From: CAIYPG01 sp903864555
GTDB lineage: Bacteria > Pseudomonadota > Gammaproteobacteria > Burkholderiales > SG8-39
DNA: 64,000 nucleotides
Direction: 5' to 3'
NCBI GenBank assembly: GCA_947474715.1
Contig: CANJJT010000009.1
Coordinates: forward strand, 13,522-77,521
The translations under genes and the position numbers were made by a program. Positions 35,441 to 42,877 of this stretch are shown piece after piece (positions within the stretch are counted from its first letter, which is position 1; each line of letters opens with the position of its first letter). The notes below the pieces were generated by a model. The model did no database searches. It was not told the DNA's origin and was given only the letters and a program-made list of their open reading frames with translations.

Positions 35441-36649
35441 TCAATCCCCGAGCGCCGTGCTGGCCGCGAGCACGTCGGCCTCGTCCATCTTCAGCAGGCC
35501 GCGCAGCACCTCGTCGGTGTGTTCGCCCAGGAGCGGCGGCGGACGGCGAATGTCCCCACCGCAGTTGCTGAAGCGGAACGGCACGCCCAGCTGGTGCAAT
35601 TCGCCGCCCTCGTAAGGCATGGTCTGCACCATGCCGGGTGAGATCTGCTTCAGGTCTTCCAGCGCCGTGGGCAGGTCGTTCACCGGGGCGGCGGGTACAT
35701 CGGCCGCATCCAGGATCTCCAGCCACTCACGCGTGGTTTTCGCACCCATGCAGCGATTGATCTCCGGGATCAGCTCGGCGCGGTTCTTCACCCGCAGCTG
35801 GTTGGTGGCAAAGCGCGCATCGGCGGTGAGCTGCGGCTGGCCGATGGCATTGCAGAACTCGCGGTAGGTCTTGTTGGTGCCTGCGCCCACCACCACATAG
35901 CCATCAGAGCTGGTAAAGGCCTGGTAGGGCACCAGCTGCGGATGGCCCGAGCCGATCGGCTCCACCTTCGCCTTGCCATCGAGCACGGCCACCGAATAAT
36001 TGATCAGCAGGCTCATGGTGGCATCGAGCATGGCCACGCTGACCTCCTGGCCTTCCCCGGTGCGCTCGCGGTCATAGAGCGCGGTGAGGATGGCCGTTGC
36101 CATGTAGATGCCACCGCCGAAATCGGCCATGGACACGCCCTGGCGCAGGGGATCTGTTGACCCCTCCATGCCGGTGATGCGCATCACCCCCGAGCGCGCC
36201 TGCACCGCGACATCCATGCCTGGCTTGGACGCCATGCTGCCTTCAGTGCCATAAGCGGAGATGTTGGCGTAGATGATCCGGGGATTGACCTTGCGCATGC
36301 TTTCATAATCCAGACCCAGGCGTTTGGTGACACCGGGCCGGAAATTCTGCACCACGACATCGGCCCATTCCGCGAGCTTGAGCATGGCCGCCTTGCCTTC
36401 AGCCGATTTCAACTCCAGGCAGACACTGCGCTTGTTTCGATTGATGGCAAGGAAGTAATCCCCGCCTACCCGCGGCATGTCCTTGGTGAACTTGTCGCTG
36501 ACATTCATGAAGCGCGTCGAGTCCCCTCGACCGGGCTTCTCGATCTTGATCACGTCACAGCCGAGATCCGCCAGCACCATGGTGCAGTAGGGCCCGGCCA
36601 CCGTGTGGGTGAGATCGAGCACCTTCAAGCCTTCGAGGGGTTTGCGCAT
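35441..36649 (-). CDS. CaiB/BaiF class III CoA-transferase
   Basis: CoA-transferase family III enzyme of 402 residues. The N-terminal GLKVLDLTHTVAGPYCTMVL, CDVIKIEKPGRGDSTR, NRNKRSVCLELKS and ISAYGTEGSMA blocks are present, and the aspartyl-CoA nucleophile is Asp209 (VSVAMLDATMS), so it should be active. ATG 36649 has GGAAGG upstream and follows the MaoC-type gene by 11 bases, forming a two-gene minus operon. It probably moves CoA from a donor thioester to the acid that the dehydratase partner then processes. The pair is flanked by inverted copies of repeat family B. Confidence 0.92.
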   Translation of the reverse strand: MRKPLEGLKVLDLTHTVAGPYCTMVLADLGCDVIKIEKPGRGDSTRFMNVSDKFTKDMPRVGGDYFLAINRNKRSVCLELKSAEGKAAMLKLAEWADVVVQNFRPGVTKRLGLDYESMRKVNPRIIYANISAYGTEGSMASKPGMDVAVQARSGVMRITGMEGSTDPLRQGVSMADFGGGIYMATAILTALYDRERTGEGQEVSVAMLDATMSLLINYSVAVLDGKAKVEPIGSGHPQLVPYQAFTSSDGYVVVGAGTNKTYREFCNAIGQPQLTADARFATNQLRVKNRAELIPEINRCMGAKTTREWLEILDAADVPAAPVNDLPTALEDLKQISPGMVQTMPYEGGELHQLGVPFRFSNCGGDIRRPPPLLGEHTDEVLRGLLKMDEADVLAASTALGD

Positions 36650-36660
36650 GGCAGCCTTCC

Positions 36661-37854
36661 TCAGGACTGCAGCGACACGTCGCGCGAGGGCAGGCGCACC
36701 AAGGCCGTGCCATTGCAGTTCTTCTCGCCACGCTGGTTGGTGCCCCACCATTCGATCTCGACCAGCGCGTCCTTGCCTTCCTTGCTCTTTTCGATGACCT
36801 GGCCGGTGAGCTTGGTCAGATCGCCCACCAGATTGGGCTTGGTCACGCGGCCGCCGAACTTGCGCACGAAACCATGGTCGCCCATCCAGTTGGTGACCAG
36901 GTGCGCGCCCCAGTTGGTTCGCTGCCAGCCCTGGTCGTAGGCGCCGGGCATGCCAATCTCTTGGGCGATCTCCACATCGAAGTGCCCGGCGGCCGGGTGC
37001 ATGGGAATGTTCATGGTGGGCGAGTAATAGACATTGGCCGGATGGCGGTCGCGCTCGGCAAACGCCATTTTCATCACGTTATAGACCGTACGCCGGCCGG
37101 AGTAGAAGCCGACGATGTCCACCAGCGTGAGCGGCCCCTTGTACAGCACCGGCAGCGGATCGCCGATGTTGGTGTCCTCCCAGTAGCGCGGCTCGGCGCC
37201 GCGGCGGTATTCATCACGGTAGGCTGCGGCGATCTCCTCGAGATCCTCGTCGGAGTAGCGGTGCGGCGCGTCCTTGGTATTAGGGCGGTCAAACTTGAAG
37301 CCGGCGCCAGTGCGAGCGCGCGGCACGCGCAGGGTGTCGTTCTCGACGCGGCAGACCAGCTCGCCCTGCTGATTGGTGAACAGCACTTCGCCCACCTGGT
37401 TGACGAAGCGCGAAACGGCCTTGCCCTCCTTGACCTTCACGTCGATCACCCGGGCGCGCGCAGTGATGGTATCGCCGGCATACACCGGCTTGAAGTGTTC
37501 CCAGCGCGAGCCGGCATAGATCCACTGGATGCCGGGCAAGCCCGGGGCGATAATGGCGCTGTCGATGGTGAACAGGAACGTGGGCGGGGCGATCACGTTG
37601 CCCCAAATGGTGCGGCGTGCATAGGACAGGTCGCAGAACAGCGGGTTGTCATCGCCCACGCTGTAATTGGTCCAGCGCCGGATGTCATGCAGCGAAATCG
37701 GCTCGTAAAGGGATGGCATGTGCACATCGCGGCGCAGCCAGACGCCGATCAATTCGCGCGCCTTATCGATCTGCTCGTCGGTGAGCTGGGGAAAGGCCTG
37801 GTCGCCCTTGAGAAGTTTGGGAGCGACCTTCTCCTGCTTGGTATTGTTTGACAT
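36661..37854 (-). CDS. MaoC/FAS1-type double hot-dog acyl-CoA dehydratase
   Basis: A 397-residue protein with two hot-dog halves: an N-terminal FAS1-like dehydratase half (IRRWTNYSVGDDNPLFCD, RWEHFKPVYAGDTITARARV) and a C-terminal MaoC-like half (WEDTNIGDPLPVLYKGPLTL, FGGRVTKPNLVGDLTKLTGQ). The family hydrates or dehydrates acyl-CoA esters such as mesaconyl-CoA. The catalytic Asp/His dyad is degenerate: GDDNPLF in the first half keeps Asp but lacks His. ATG 37854 has AGGGA seven bases upstream. It is the first gene of the pair with the CoA-transferase at 35441 and is divergent from the PrpD-like gene at 38206. Confidence 0.85.
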   Translation of the reverse strand: MSNNTKQEKVAPKLLKGDQAFPQLTDEQIDKARELIGVWLRRDVHMPSLYEPISLHDIRRWTNYSVGDDNPLFCDLSYARRTIWGNVIAPPTFLFTIDSAIIAPGLPGIQWIYAGSRWEHFKPVYAGDTITARARVIDVKVKEGKAVSRFVNQVGEVLFTNQQGELVCRVENDTLRVPRARTGAGFKFDRPNTKDAPHRYSDEDLEEIAAAYRDEYRRGAEPRYWEDTNIGDPLPVLYKGPLTLVDIVGFYSGRRTVYNVMKMAFAERDRHPANVYYSPTMNIPMHPAAGHFDVEIAQEIGMPGAYDQGWQRTNWGAHLVTNWMGDHGFVRKFGGRVTKPNLVGDLTKLTGQVIEKSKEGKDALVEIEWWGTNQRGEKNCNGTALVRLPSRDVSLQS

Positions 37855-37950
37855 CGTGGATCCCTGTTGTGGTTGAGTGATGAGCCGTATCGTCCTGGTG
37901 GCTGAGGAACACTGGCCGTGGCAGTGCTTGCGTGACACCCTGGTGGACTT

Positions 37951-38036
37951 TGAGCGCCTAACAATGCGAGCGGACACATCCCCTCGCGCTCCCCTAATTC
38001 AGGGCGCCTAACGGCAATTCTGTTAGGCGCTCTGAG
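37951..38036 (+). repeat. Two-hairpin intergenic repeat, family B, copy 2
   Basis: Reads GAGCGCCTAACAATGC, GCGAGCGGA-CACA-TCCCCTCGC, CTCCCCTAATTCAG and GGCGCCTAACGGCAATTC-TGTTAGGCGC. The arms of the second stem carry paired changes relative to copy 1 (CTAAC/GTTAG against CTGAC/GTCAG), so the hairpin is kept although the sequence differs. It is located in the divergent region upstream of the MaoC-type gene. Confidence 0.8.
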
Positions 38037-38067
38037 TCTGCCCAAAGCCGCCCTGGCATGGCTTACT

Positions 38068-38096
38068 TTGCATGCAATCTTGCATGACATGCTAGC
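38068..38096. promoter_or_regulatory. Palindrome cluster in a divergent promoter region
   Basis: Within the 351-base gap between the MaoC-type gene (37854) and the PrpD-like gene (38206), three adjoining palindromes occur: TTGCATGCAA (38068-38077), GCATG-A-CATGC (38082-38092) and GCTAGC (38091-38096). This density suggests an operator for a dimeric regulator serving one or both directions. The rest of the gap holds repeat family B copy 2 and a strong AAGGAGG ribosome site for the PrpD-like gene. Confidence 0.4.
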
Positions 38097-38205
38097 ATAC
38101 GTCATCGTCCCGCAACGCTGCGGCTCGGGCACAATCCGGCTGCAGCAGCCCGGATGGCTGTACGAGGTCCGGAAAATACCGCACGCCAAACAAGGAGGAA
38201 ACCGC

Positions 38206-39561
38206 ATGTCACTTACACGTGATCTTGGCGCCTTTGTCGCCGGCGTCCGCTTCGAGGATCTGCCCCCCGAAGCCGTGCAATCCATCATGACCGCTTTTGC
38301 CGACACCATCAGTGTGGCTATCGCAGGCGCGCGCGAGGAGGCGCCGCTCATCGTGGCGCGCGCCCTCGCCTCCCGTGGCGACGAGAGCACGCTGCTCACC
38401 GGCGGGCGGGCCGCCGCGGTGGATGCGGCCCTCGTCAACGGCACCGCCGCCCACGCGCTCGACTACGACGACGTGGCACAACAGGGCGGCCATCCCAGTG
38501 CGCCGCTGGTGGCCGCCATTCTGGCCGAGGGCGAGGCGCTGGGCGCCAGCGGCAAGCAGATGCTGACTGCCTATGCGGCCGGCTACGAGGTGTTCGCCGA
38601 CCTCGCGCGGCGCGATCAGGACCAGCACCACAGCAAGGGCTGGCACCCCACGGGCATTTTCGGGGCCATCGGCGCCGCCGCTGCCTGCGCCAGCCTGCGC
38701 GGGCTCGATGGCACGCGTGCGGCCATGGCCCTGGGCATTGCAGCTTCGCAATCCGGGGGCCTGATGGCCAACTTTGGCAGCATGACCAAACCTTTCCATG
38801 CCGGCCGCGCCGCACAGTCCGGGGTGCTGAGTGCGCGACTGGCCGCCGAAGGCTTCACTGCGTCTGTCGATGCGCTCGAGGCGAGCCCCGGCTTCCTTGC
38901 GGCCGTATCGCCCGCGGGCAAGGTCGACGTGGAATCCCCGACGCGGGCCGGCAAGCCCTGGCAGATCTGCTCCAGCAACCGGTTGGCCATCAAGAAGTAC
39001 CCGGTATGCTTCTGTTCGCACCGGGCGCTGGACGGCATGCTCGATCTGCTCAAGAGCCATCCGATCAAGCCCGCGGATGTTGACAAAATCATTGTGCGCC
39101 TGAGCCGGCGCAACGCCAGCATCCTGCGCAGCCATCAGCCGCAGACCGGACTGGAGGGCAAGTTCAGCATGGAATTCGCCATGGCCTCCGCGCTGGTGGC
39201 AGGTCGCGCTGGTCTTCGCGAATTGACTGACGACTTTGTCCAGCGGCCCGAAGTGCAAAGCCTGGTGCAGCGCGTACAGACCGAGCCCGATGACCGCGAT
39301 GATCCTCAGCGTCCGGGCTTTGCCCTGCATGACCAGGTCACCGTGCACCTGCGCGATGGCCGCACCCTGGACAGCGGCCCCATCACCAACATCCGCGGCG
39401 ACCCCGCACTTCCGCTGCAGCGCGACGAGGTCTGGGCCAAATTCGAGGACTGCCTTCAGATCGGCAATCCCAGGCTCACACCGCGCCCGCTGTTCGACAT
39501 GGTCATGAGCCTGGACCGACTGCCCGCGGCGCGCGATCTCATGCGCCAGCTGACCGGATGA
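38206..39561 (+). CDS. MmgE/PrpD-family protein
   Basis: Protein of 451 residues from the 2-methylcitrate dehydratase/cis-aconitate decarboxylase superfamily. Blocks seen: FADTISVAIAGAREEAP, NGTAAHALDYDDVAQQGGHP, TGIFGAIGAAAACA, SMTKPFHAGRAAQSG and IKKYPVCFCSHRALDGM. ATG 38206 has a perfect AAGGAGG. Compared with the paralogue at 20371 it is divergent in sequence but has the same layout. It heads a plus-strand series with an acyl-CoA dehydrogenase, a Bug receptor, a HAD protein and a deacylase. The substrate is likely a small dicarboxylate or its hydroxy derivative. Confidence 0.88.
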   Translation: MSLTRDLGAFVAGVRFEDLPPEAVQSIMTAFADTISVAIAGAREEAPLIVARALASRGDESTLLTGGRAAAVDAALVNGTAAHALDYDDVAQQGGHPSAPLVAAILAEGEALGASGKQMLTAYAAGYEVFADLARRDQDQHHSKGWHPTGIFGAIGAAAACASLRGLDGTRAAMALGIAASQSGGLMANFGSMTKPFHAGRAAQSGVLSARLAAEGFTASVDALEASPGFLAAVSPAGKVDVESPTRAGKPWQICSSNRLAIKKYPVCFCSHRALDGMLDLLKSHPIKPADVDKIIVRLSRRNASILRSHQPQTGLEGKFSMEFAMASALVAGRAGLRELTDDFVQRPEVQSLVQRVQTEPDDRDDPQRPGFALHDQVTVHLRDGRTLDSGPITNIRGDPALPLQRDEVWAKFEDCLQIGNPRLTPRPLFDMVMSLDRLPAARDLMRQLTG

Positions 39562-39784
39562 AATCGATTGCGCATGAGGAGGGACTGAACAAGCGGGCTA
39601 GGCCCCCTAGTGTCTCCCCCAATTCAGAGCAAGCACTGCCTACCCTTTCCACACAATCGGAACACATTCAGTGTTTCCATAACAACCAGAAGCGCGCACG
39701 GGTCAGCACAATCGGCATCCGGCGCCAGGTGGTCGAAAAAAACAACACGATCCGAGAGGAGTGAGCGCAGGAAGCGCCTACCGC

Positions 39785-40948
39785 ATGGACTTTGCACCCA
39801 CACAGACACAGCAGGACGTCCGCCGCGCCATCGACGTCATCTGCGCACGCTTCCCACTTGATTTCTGGCGCGAGAGCGACCGCAGCGGCGCCTTCCCACA
39901 CGAACTGCACCAGGCGCTGGCCGCCGACGGCTGGCTGGGCATCTGCATGCCCGAGGAACATGGCGGGGCCAACCTGGGGGTGGCCGAGGCGGCGGTGATG
40001 ATGCAGGCCATCGCCGAATCCGGCGCCGGCATGTCCGGCGCCTCGGCCGTGCACATGAACATCTTCGGCCTGCATCCGGTGGTGAAGTTCGGCACGCCGG
40101 CGCAGCAGCGGCGCATGTTGCCCCCGCTCATCCAGGGCCGCGAGAAGGCTTGCTTCGGCGTCACCGAGCCCGATGCCGGCCTGAACACCCTGCGCCTGCG
40201 CACCCGCGCGGTGCGCGATGGCGACTGCTACGTCGTCTCCGGTGCCAAGGTATGGATCTCCACCGCGCAGGTGGCGCACAAGATCCTGCTGCTTGCGCGC
40301 ACGGCCGAGTACGACCCGGCCCGGCCAGCCCAGGGACTCAGCCTGTTCTACACCGACCTCGACCGCAACACCGCCGACGTGCGCGAAATCGACAAGATGG
40401 CGCGCGCAGCGGTGGACTCCAACGAAATCCGCTTCGATCGCATGCGGGTGCCGGCCGCCGACCTGATCGGGGAGGAAGGCCGCGGCTTCCAGGCCATCTT
40501 CCACGGCTTCAACCCGGAACGCATCCTGATCGCCGCGGAAGCCATCGGCATCGGCAAGTGTGCGCTGCGCCTGGCCTCGGCCTACGCCAAGCAACGCATC
40601 GTGTTCGACCGGCCCATCGGCCGCAACCAGGGCATACAGCATCCACTGGCCGAGCGCTGGATGGAACTGGAAGCGGCCGAACTCATGGTGCGACGCGCCG
40701 CCTGGCGCTACGACCGCGGGGAACCGGCGGCAGCCGACGCCAATGCCGCCAAATACCTGGCTGCGGAAGCCGGCTTTCGCGCCTGCGAAACGGCGGTGCT
40801 CACCCATGGCGGTTTCGGCTATGCGAAGGACTTCCACGTCGAGCGATTGTTTCGAGAGAGCATGCTGCCGCGCATTGCCCCGGTCAGCCGCGAGCTGATC
40901 CTGTCCTACATTGCCGAACGTGTTCTGGGCCAGGAGAAGTCATACTGA
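39785..40948 (+). CDS. Acyl-CoA dehydrogenase
   Basis: FAD-dependent acyl-CoA dehydrogenase of 387 residues. The N-terminal helical domain, FAD/CoA contacts (CFGVTEPDAGLNT, GAKVWIST) and C-terminal HGGFGYAKDFHVERLFRESM are conserved. The medium-chain-type catalytic Glu of the EGT motif is absent (RIAPVSREL instead), but Glu245 in GFNPERILIA aligns with the catalytic base used by isovaleryl- and long-chain-type enzymes, so activity is likely. ATG 39785 is preferred over a GTG at 39761, whose ribosome site would touch the codon. It lies 59 bases upstream of a Bug gene. Confidence 0.88.
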   Translation: MDFAPTQTQQDVRRAIDVICARFPLDFWRESDRSGAFPHELHQALAADGWLGICMPEEHGGANLGVAEAAVMMQAIAESGAGMSGASAVHMNIFGLHPVVKFGTPAQQRRMLPPLIQGREKACFGVTEPDAGLNTLRLRTRAVRDGDCYVVSGAKVWISTAQVAHKILLLARTAEYDPARPAQGLSLFYTDLDRNTADVREIDKMARAAVDSNEIRFDRMRVPAADLIGEEGRGFQAIFHGFNPERILIAAEAIGIGKCALRLASAYAKQRIVFDRPIGRNQGIQHPLAERWMELEAAELMVRRAAWRYDRGEPAAADANAAKYLAAEAGFRACETAVLTHGGFGYAKDFHVERLFRESMLPRIAPVSRELILSYIAERVLGQEKSY

Positions 40949-41007
40949 TGTGAAATTCGGCCAGGGCAGATCGTTTCATGCGAAACCAACAACAACCAGG
41001 AGAAGCC

Positions 41008-41988
41008 ATGAATCACATCACTCACGCCACGTTGGGCGCAGCCGCCGCACTATTGGCGATATCCCTGGCGGACACGGCATCGGCGCAACAATATCCCGCC
41101 CGCACAGTGCGCGTCGTCACCCCCTATGCCCCCGGCGGCAGCACCGACATCCTTGCCCGGCTGCTTTCGGCCAGGCTTACCGACACATGGAAACAGCAAG
41201 TTGTGGTGGACAATCGCCCCGGAGGCAACACCATTATCGGCAGCGAACACGTGGCCCGCTCCCCGGCCGACGGTTACACACTGATGCTGCAGACCAGCGG
41301 CCATGTAATCAATCCGAGCCTGCTGAAGACACCCTACGACGCCATCCGGGATTTCACCGGCGTTGGCACGGTGGCGGTCGGTGAATTCCTCCTGGTCACC
41401 CATCCATCGGTCGCTGCCAATTCGGTGCAGGAATTCATCGCACTCGCACGCAGCAAACCCGGTCAGATCAATTATGCGTCCTCCGGTGCCGGCTCCTCCA
41501 CGCATATGGCCAGCGAATACTTCAACATCGTGGGGAACGTGCAACTGTCTCATGTGCACTACAAAGGTGGCGGGCCGGCATTGAACGACCTGCTGGGCGG
41601 CCAGGTACAGGTCACGATCAGTGTGCCCTTGGCCTTCGTGTCCCATGTGCGGGGCGGCAAGCTGAAGGCGCTGGCAGTCACGGGAGCCAACCGGATGTCA
41701 GCCCTGCCTCAGGTGCCCACCTTTGCGGAAGCCGGCCTACCGGCTTACGATGCCAGCAATTGGTATGGCATCTTTGCACCAACCGGACTACCGCGTCCGA
41801 TTGTGGAGCGTTGGTCGAGTGAATTGGCCAGGATCCTGTCGCTACAGGACGTGCGGGACAGCTTGATCAGCCAGGGCATGGATCCCCTGATCCGGACACC
41901 GGAGCAATTCACCGAGATGATGAAAACCGACCTGGCCAAGTATGCGCGCATCATCAAGACTGCCGGCATCAAGCTCGAAAACAACTGA
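41008..41988 (+). CDS. Bug/TctC-type tripartite tricarboxylate receptor
   Basis: Periplasmic receptor of 326 residues with CAGGAGAAGCC before the ATG and a signal peptide ending TASAQQ. Bug blocks: YPARTVRVVTPYAPGGSTDI, VDNRPGGNTIIGSEHVA, PADGYTLMLQTSG, YDAIRDFTGV and HVHYKGGGPALNDLLGGQV. It follows the acyl-CoA dehydrogenase and is succeeded by an inverted repeat at 42009-42065. Closest in style within the window to the receptors at 23854 and 60114. Confidence 0.9.
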   Translation: MNHITHATLGAAAALLAISLADTASAQQYPARTVRVVTPYAPGGSTDILARLLSARLTDTWKQQVVVDNRPGGNTIIGSEHVARSPADGYTLMLQTSGHVINPSLLKTPYDAIRDFTGVGTVAVGEFLLVTHPSVAANSVQEFIALARSKPGQINYASSGAGSSTHMASEYFNIVGNVQLSHVHYKGGGPALNDLLGGQVQVTISVPLAFVSHVRGGKLKALAVTGANRMSALPQVPTFAEAGLPAYDASNWYGIFAPTGLPRPIVERWSSELARILSLQDVRDSLISQGMDPLIRTPEQFTEMMKTDLAKYARIIKTAGIKLENN

Positions 41989-42008
41989 AGGTGAAATCAG
42001 GCACCCTT

Positions 42009-42065
42009 AGAACCTGGTTCATCATGAGCCACGAGTACGTTGCGGATCATGATGAAACAAGTTCT
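42009..42065. repeat. Imperfect 19-base inverted repeat
   Basis: The arms 42009-42027 (AGAACCTGGTTCATCATGA) and 42047-42065 (complement AGAACTTGTTTCATCATGA) match at 17 of 19 positions around a 19-base loop. It begins 20 bases after the receptor stop codon and runs straight into repeat family B copy 3. It could be a transcript-end stem-loop (no U tract) or the ends of a very short mobile unit. Confidence 0.65.
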
Positions 42066-42117
42066 TAGTGCCTGACAATGCGAGGGGACACATCCCCTCG
42101 CGCGCGCCCTGATGCAG
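42066..42117 (+). repeat. Two-hairpin intergenic repeat, family B, copy 3 (5' half)
   Basis: GTGCCTGACAATGC is followed by GCGAGGGGA-CACA-TCCCCTCGC and GCGCGCCCTGATGCAG, matching the first hairpin of family B; the second hairpin is missing. It directly adjoins the inverted repeat ending at 42065. Confidence 0.75.
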
Positions 42118-42157
42118 CACGCATGATTCATTGTCCAATCCACCGCAGAGTAAAGCC

Positions 42158-42781
42158 ATGTCATACAGCGCTCATACCGAATTGGACCGATCCGACGTCT
42201 TCATCCTGGGGGTTGACCTCGACGGGGTGTGCGCTGATTTCTACGCGGGCATCCGCCCCATCGCAGCAGAGTGGCTGGGCGTGGCGCCGGCCAGCCTCAT
42301 CGACGAGGTCAGCTACGGCCTGACCGAATGGGGCCTGGATGCCGCCCCCGGTGGCTATCTGGACTTCCACAAATTCGCCGTCACCCAGCGCGACCTGTTC
42401 AAGAAACTGCAGCCCATCGCCGGCTGCCCGCAGGTGCTGCGCCGACTGTCCAAGGAAGACGTGCGCATCCGCGTCATCACCCACCGCCTGTTCATCAAGT
42501 ACTTTCACAAGCAGGCCATCTCGCAGACCATCGACTGGCTCGACTACCACGACATCCCCTACTGGGACCTGTGCTTCATGCAGCACAAGACCCATGTCGG
42601 CGCCAACCTCTACATCGAGGATTCCGAGAAGCACGTGAAGGAATACCGCCGCGCCGGCAATGAAGTCATCATCTTCACCAACTCCACCAACCGACACCTG
42701 GATGGCCTGCGCGCCCATTCATGGGCCGACGTGGAAGCCATCGTGATGGACCGCTACGAGGCCTGGAGGAAGGCGCGCTGA
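42158..42781 (+). CDS. HAD-superfamily 5'-nucleotidase-like protein (NT5C type)
   Basis: HAD phosphatase-like protein of 207 residues. Motif I is VDLDGVCADF (nucleophile Asp20, general acid/base Asp22), motif II is VITHR, and the C-terminal acidic motif is IEDSEKH, followed by NEVIIFTNSTNRHL. The layout matches the deoxyribonucleotidase NT5C family (dephosphorylation of 5' nucleotides), although many members have other small phosphoester substrates. ATG 42158 has a weak ribosome site. It sits between a Bug gene and a deacylase gene; whether it belongs to their pathway is not clear. Confidence 0.8.
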   Translation: MSYSAHTELDRSDVFILGVDLDGVCADFYAGIRPIAAEWLGVAPASLIDEVSYGLTEWGLDAAPGGYLDFHKFAVTQRDLFKKLQPIAGCPQVLRRLSKEDVRIRVITHRLFIKYFHKQAISQTIDWLDYHDIPYWDLCFMQHKTHVGANLYIEDSEKHVKEYRRAGNEVIIFTNSTNRHLDGLRAHSWADVEAIVMDRYEAWRKAR

Positions 42782-42877
42782 GCAGCCCATTCGGTCGGTT
42801 ACACTGCCACACCCGACCGGAGCCGCCGCCAGCAGAGCGGGGCCAGGCTGGACCCATCTTGAGGGAGGAGCACCCGC

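Noticed and set aside
39659..39678. GGAACAC...GTGTTTCC near-palindrome before the acyl-CoA dehydrogenase gene
   Set aside because: One base out of register and no second site; not strong enough for an operator call.
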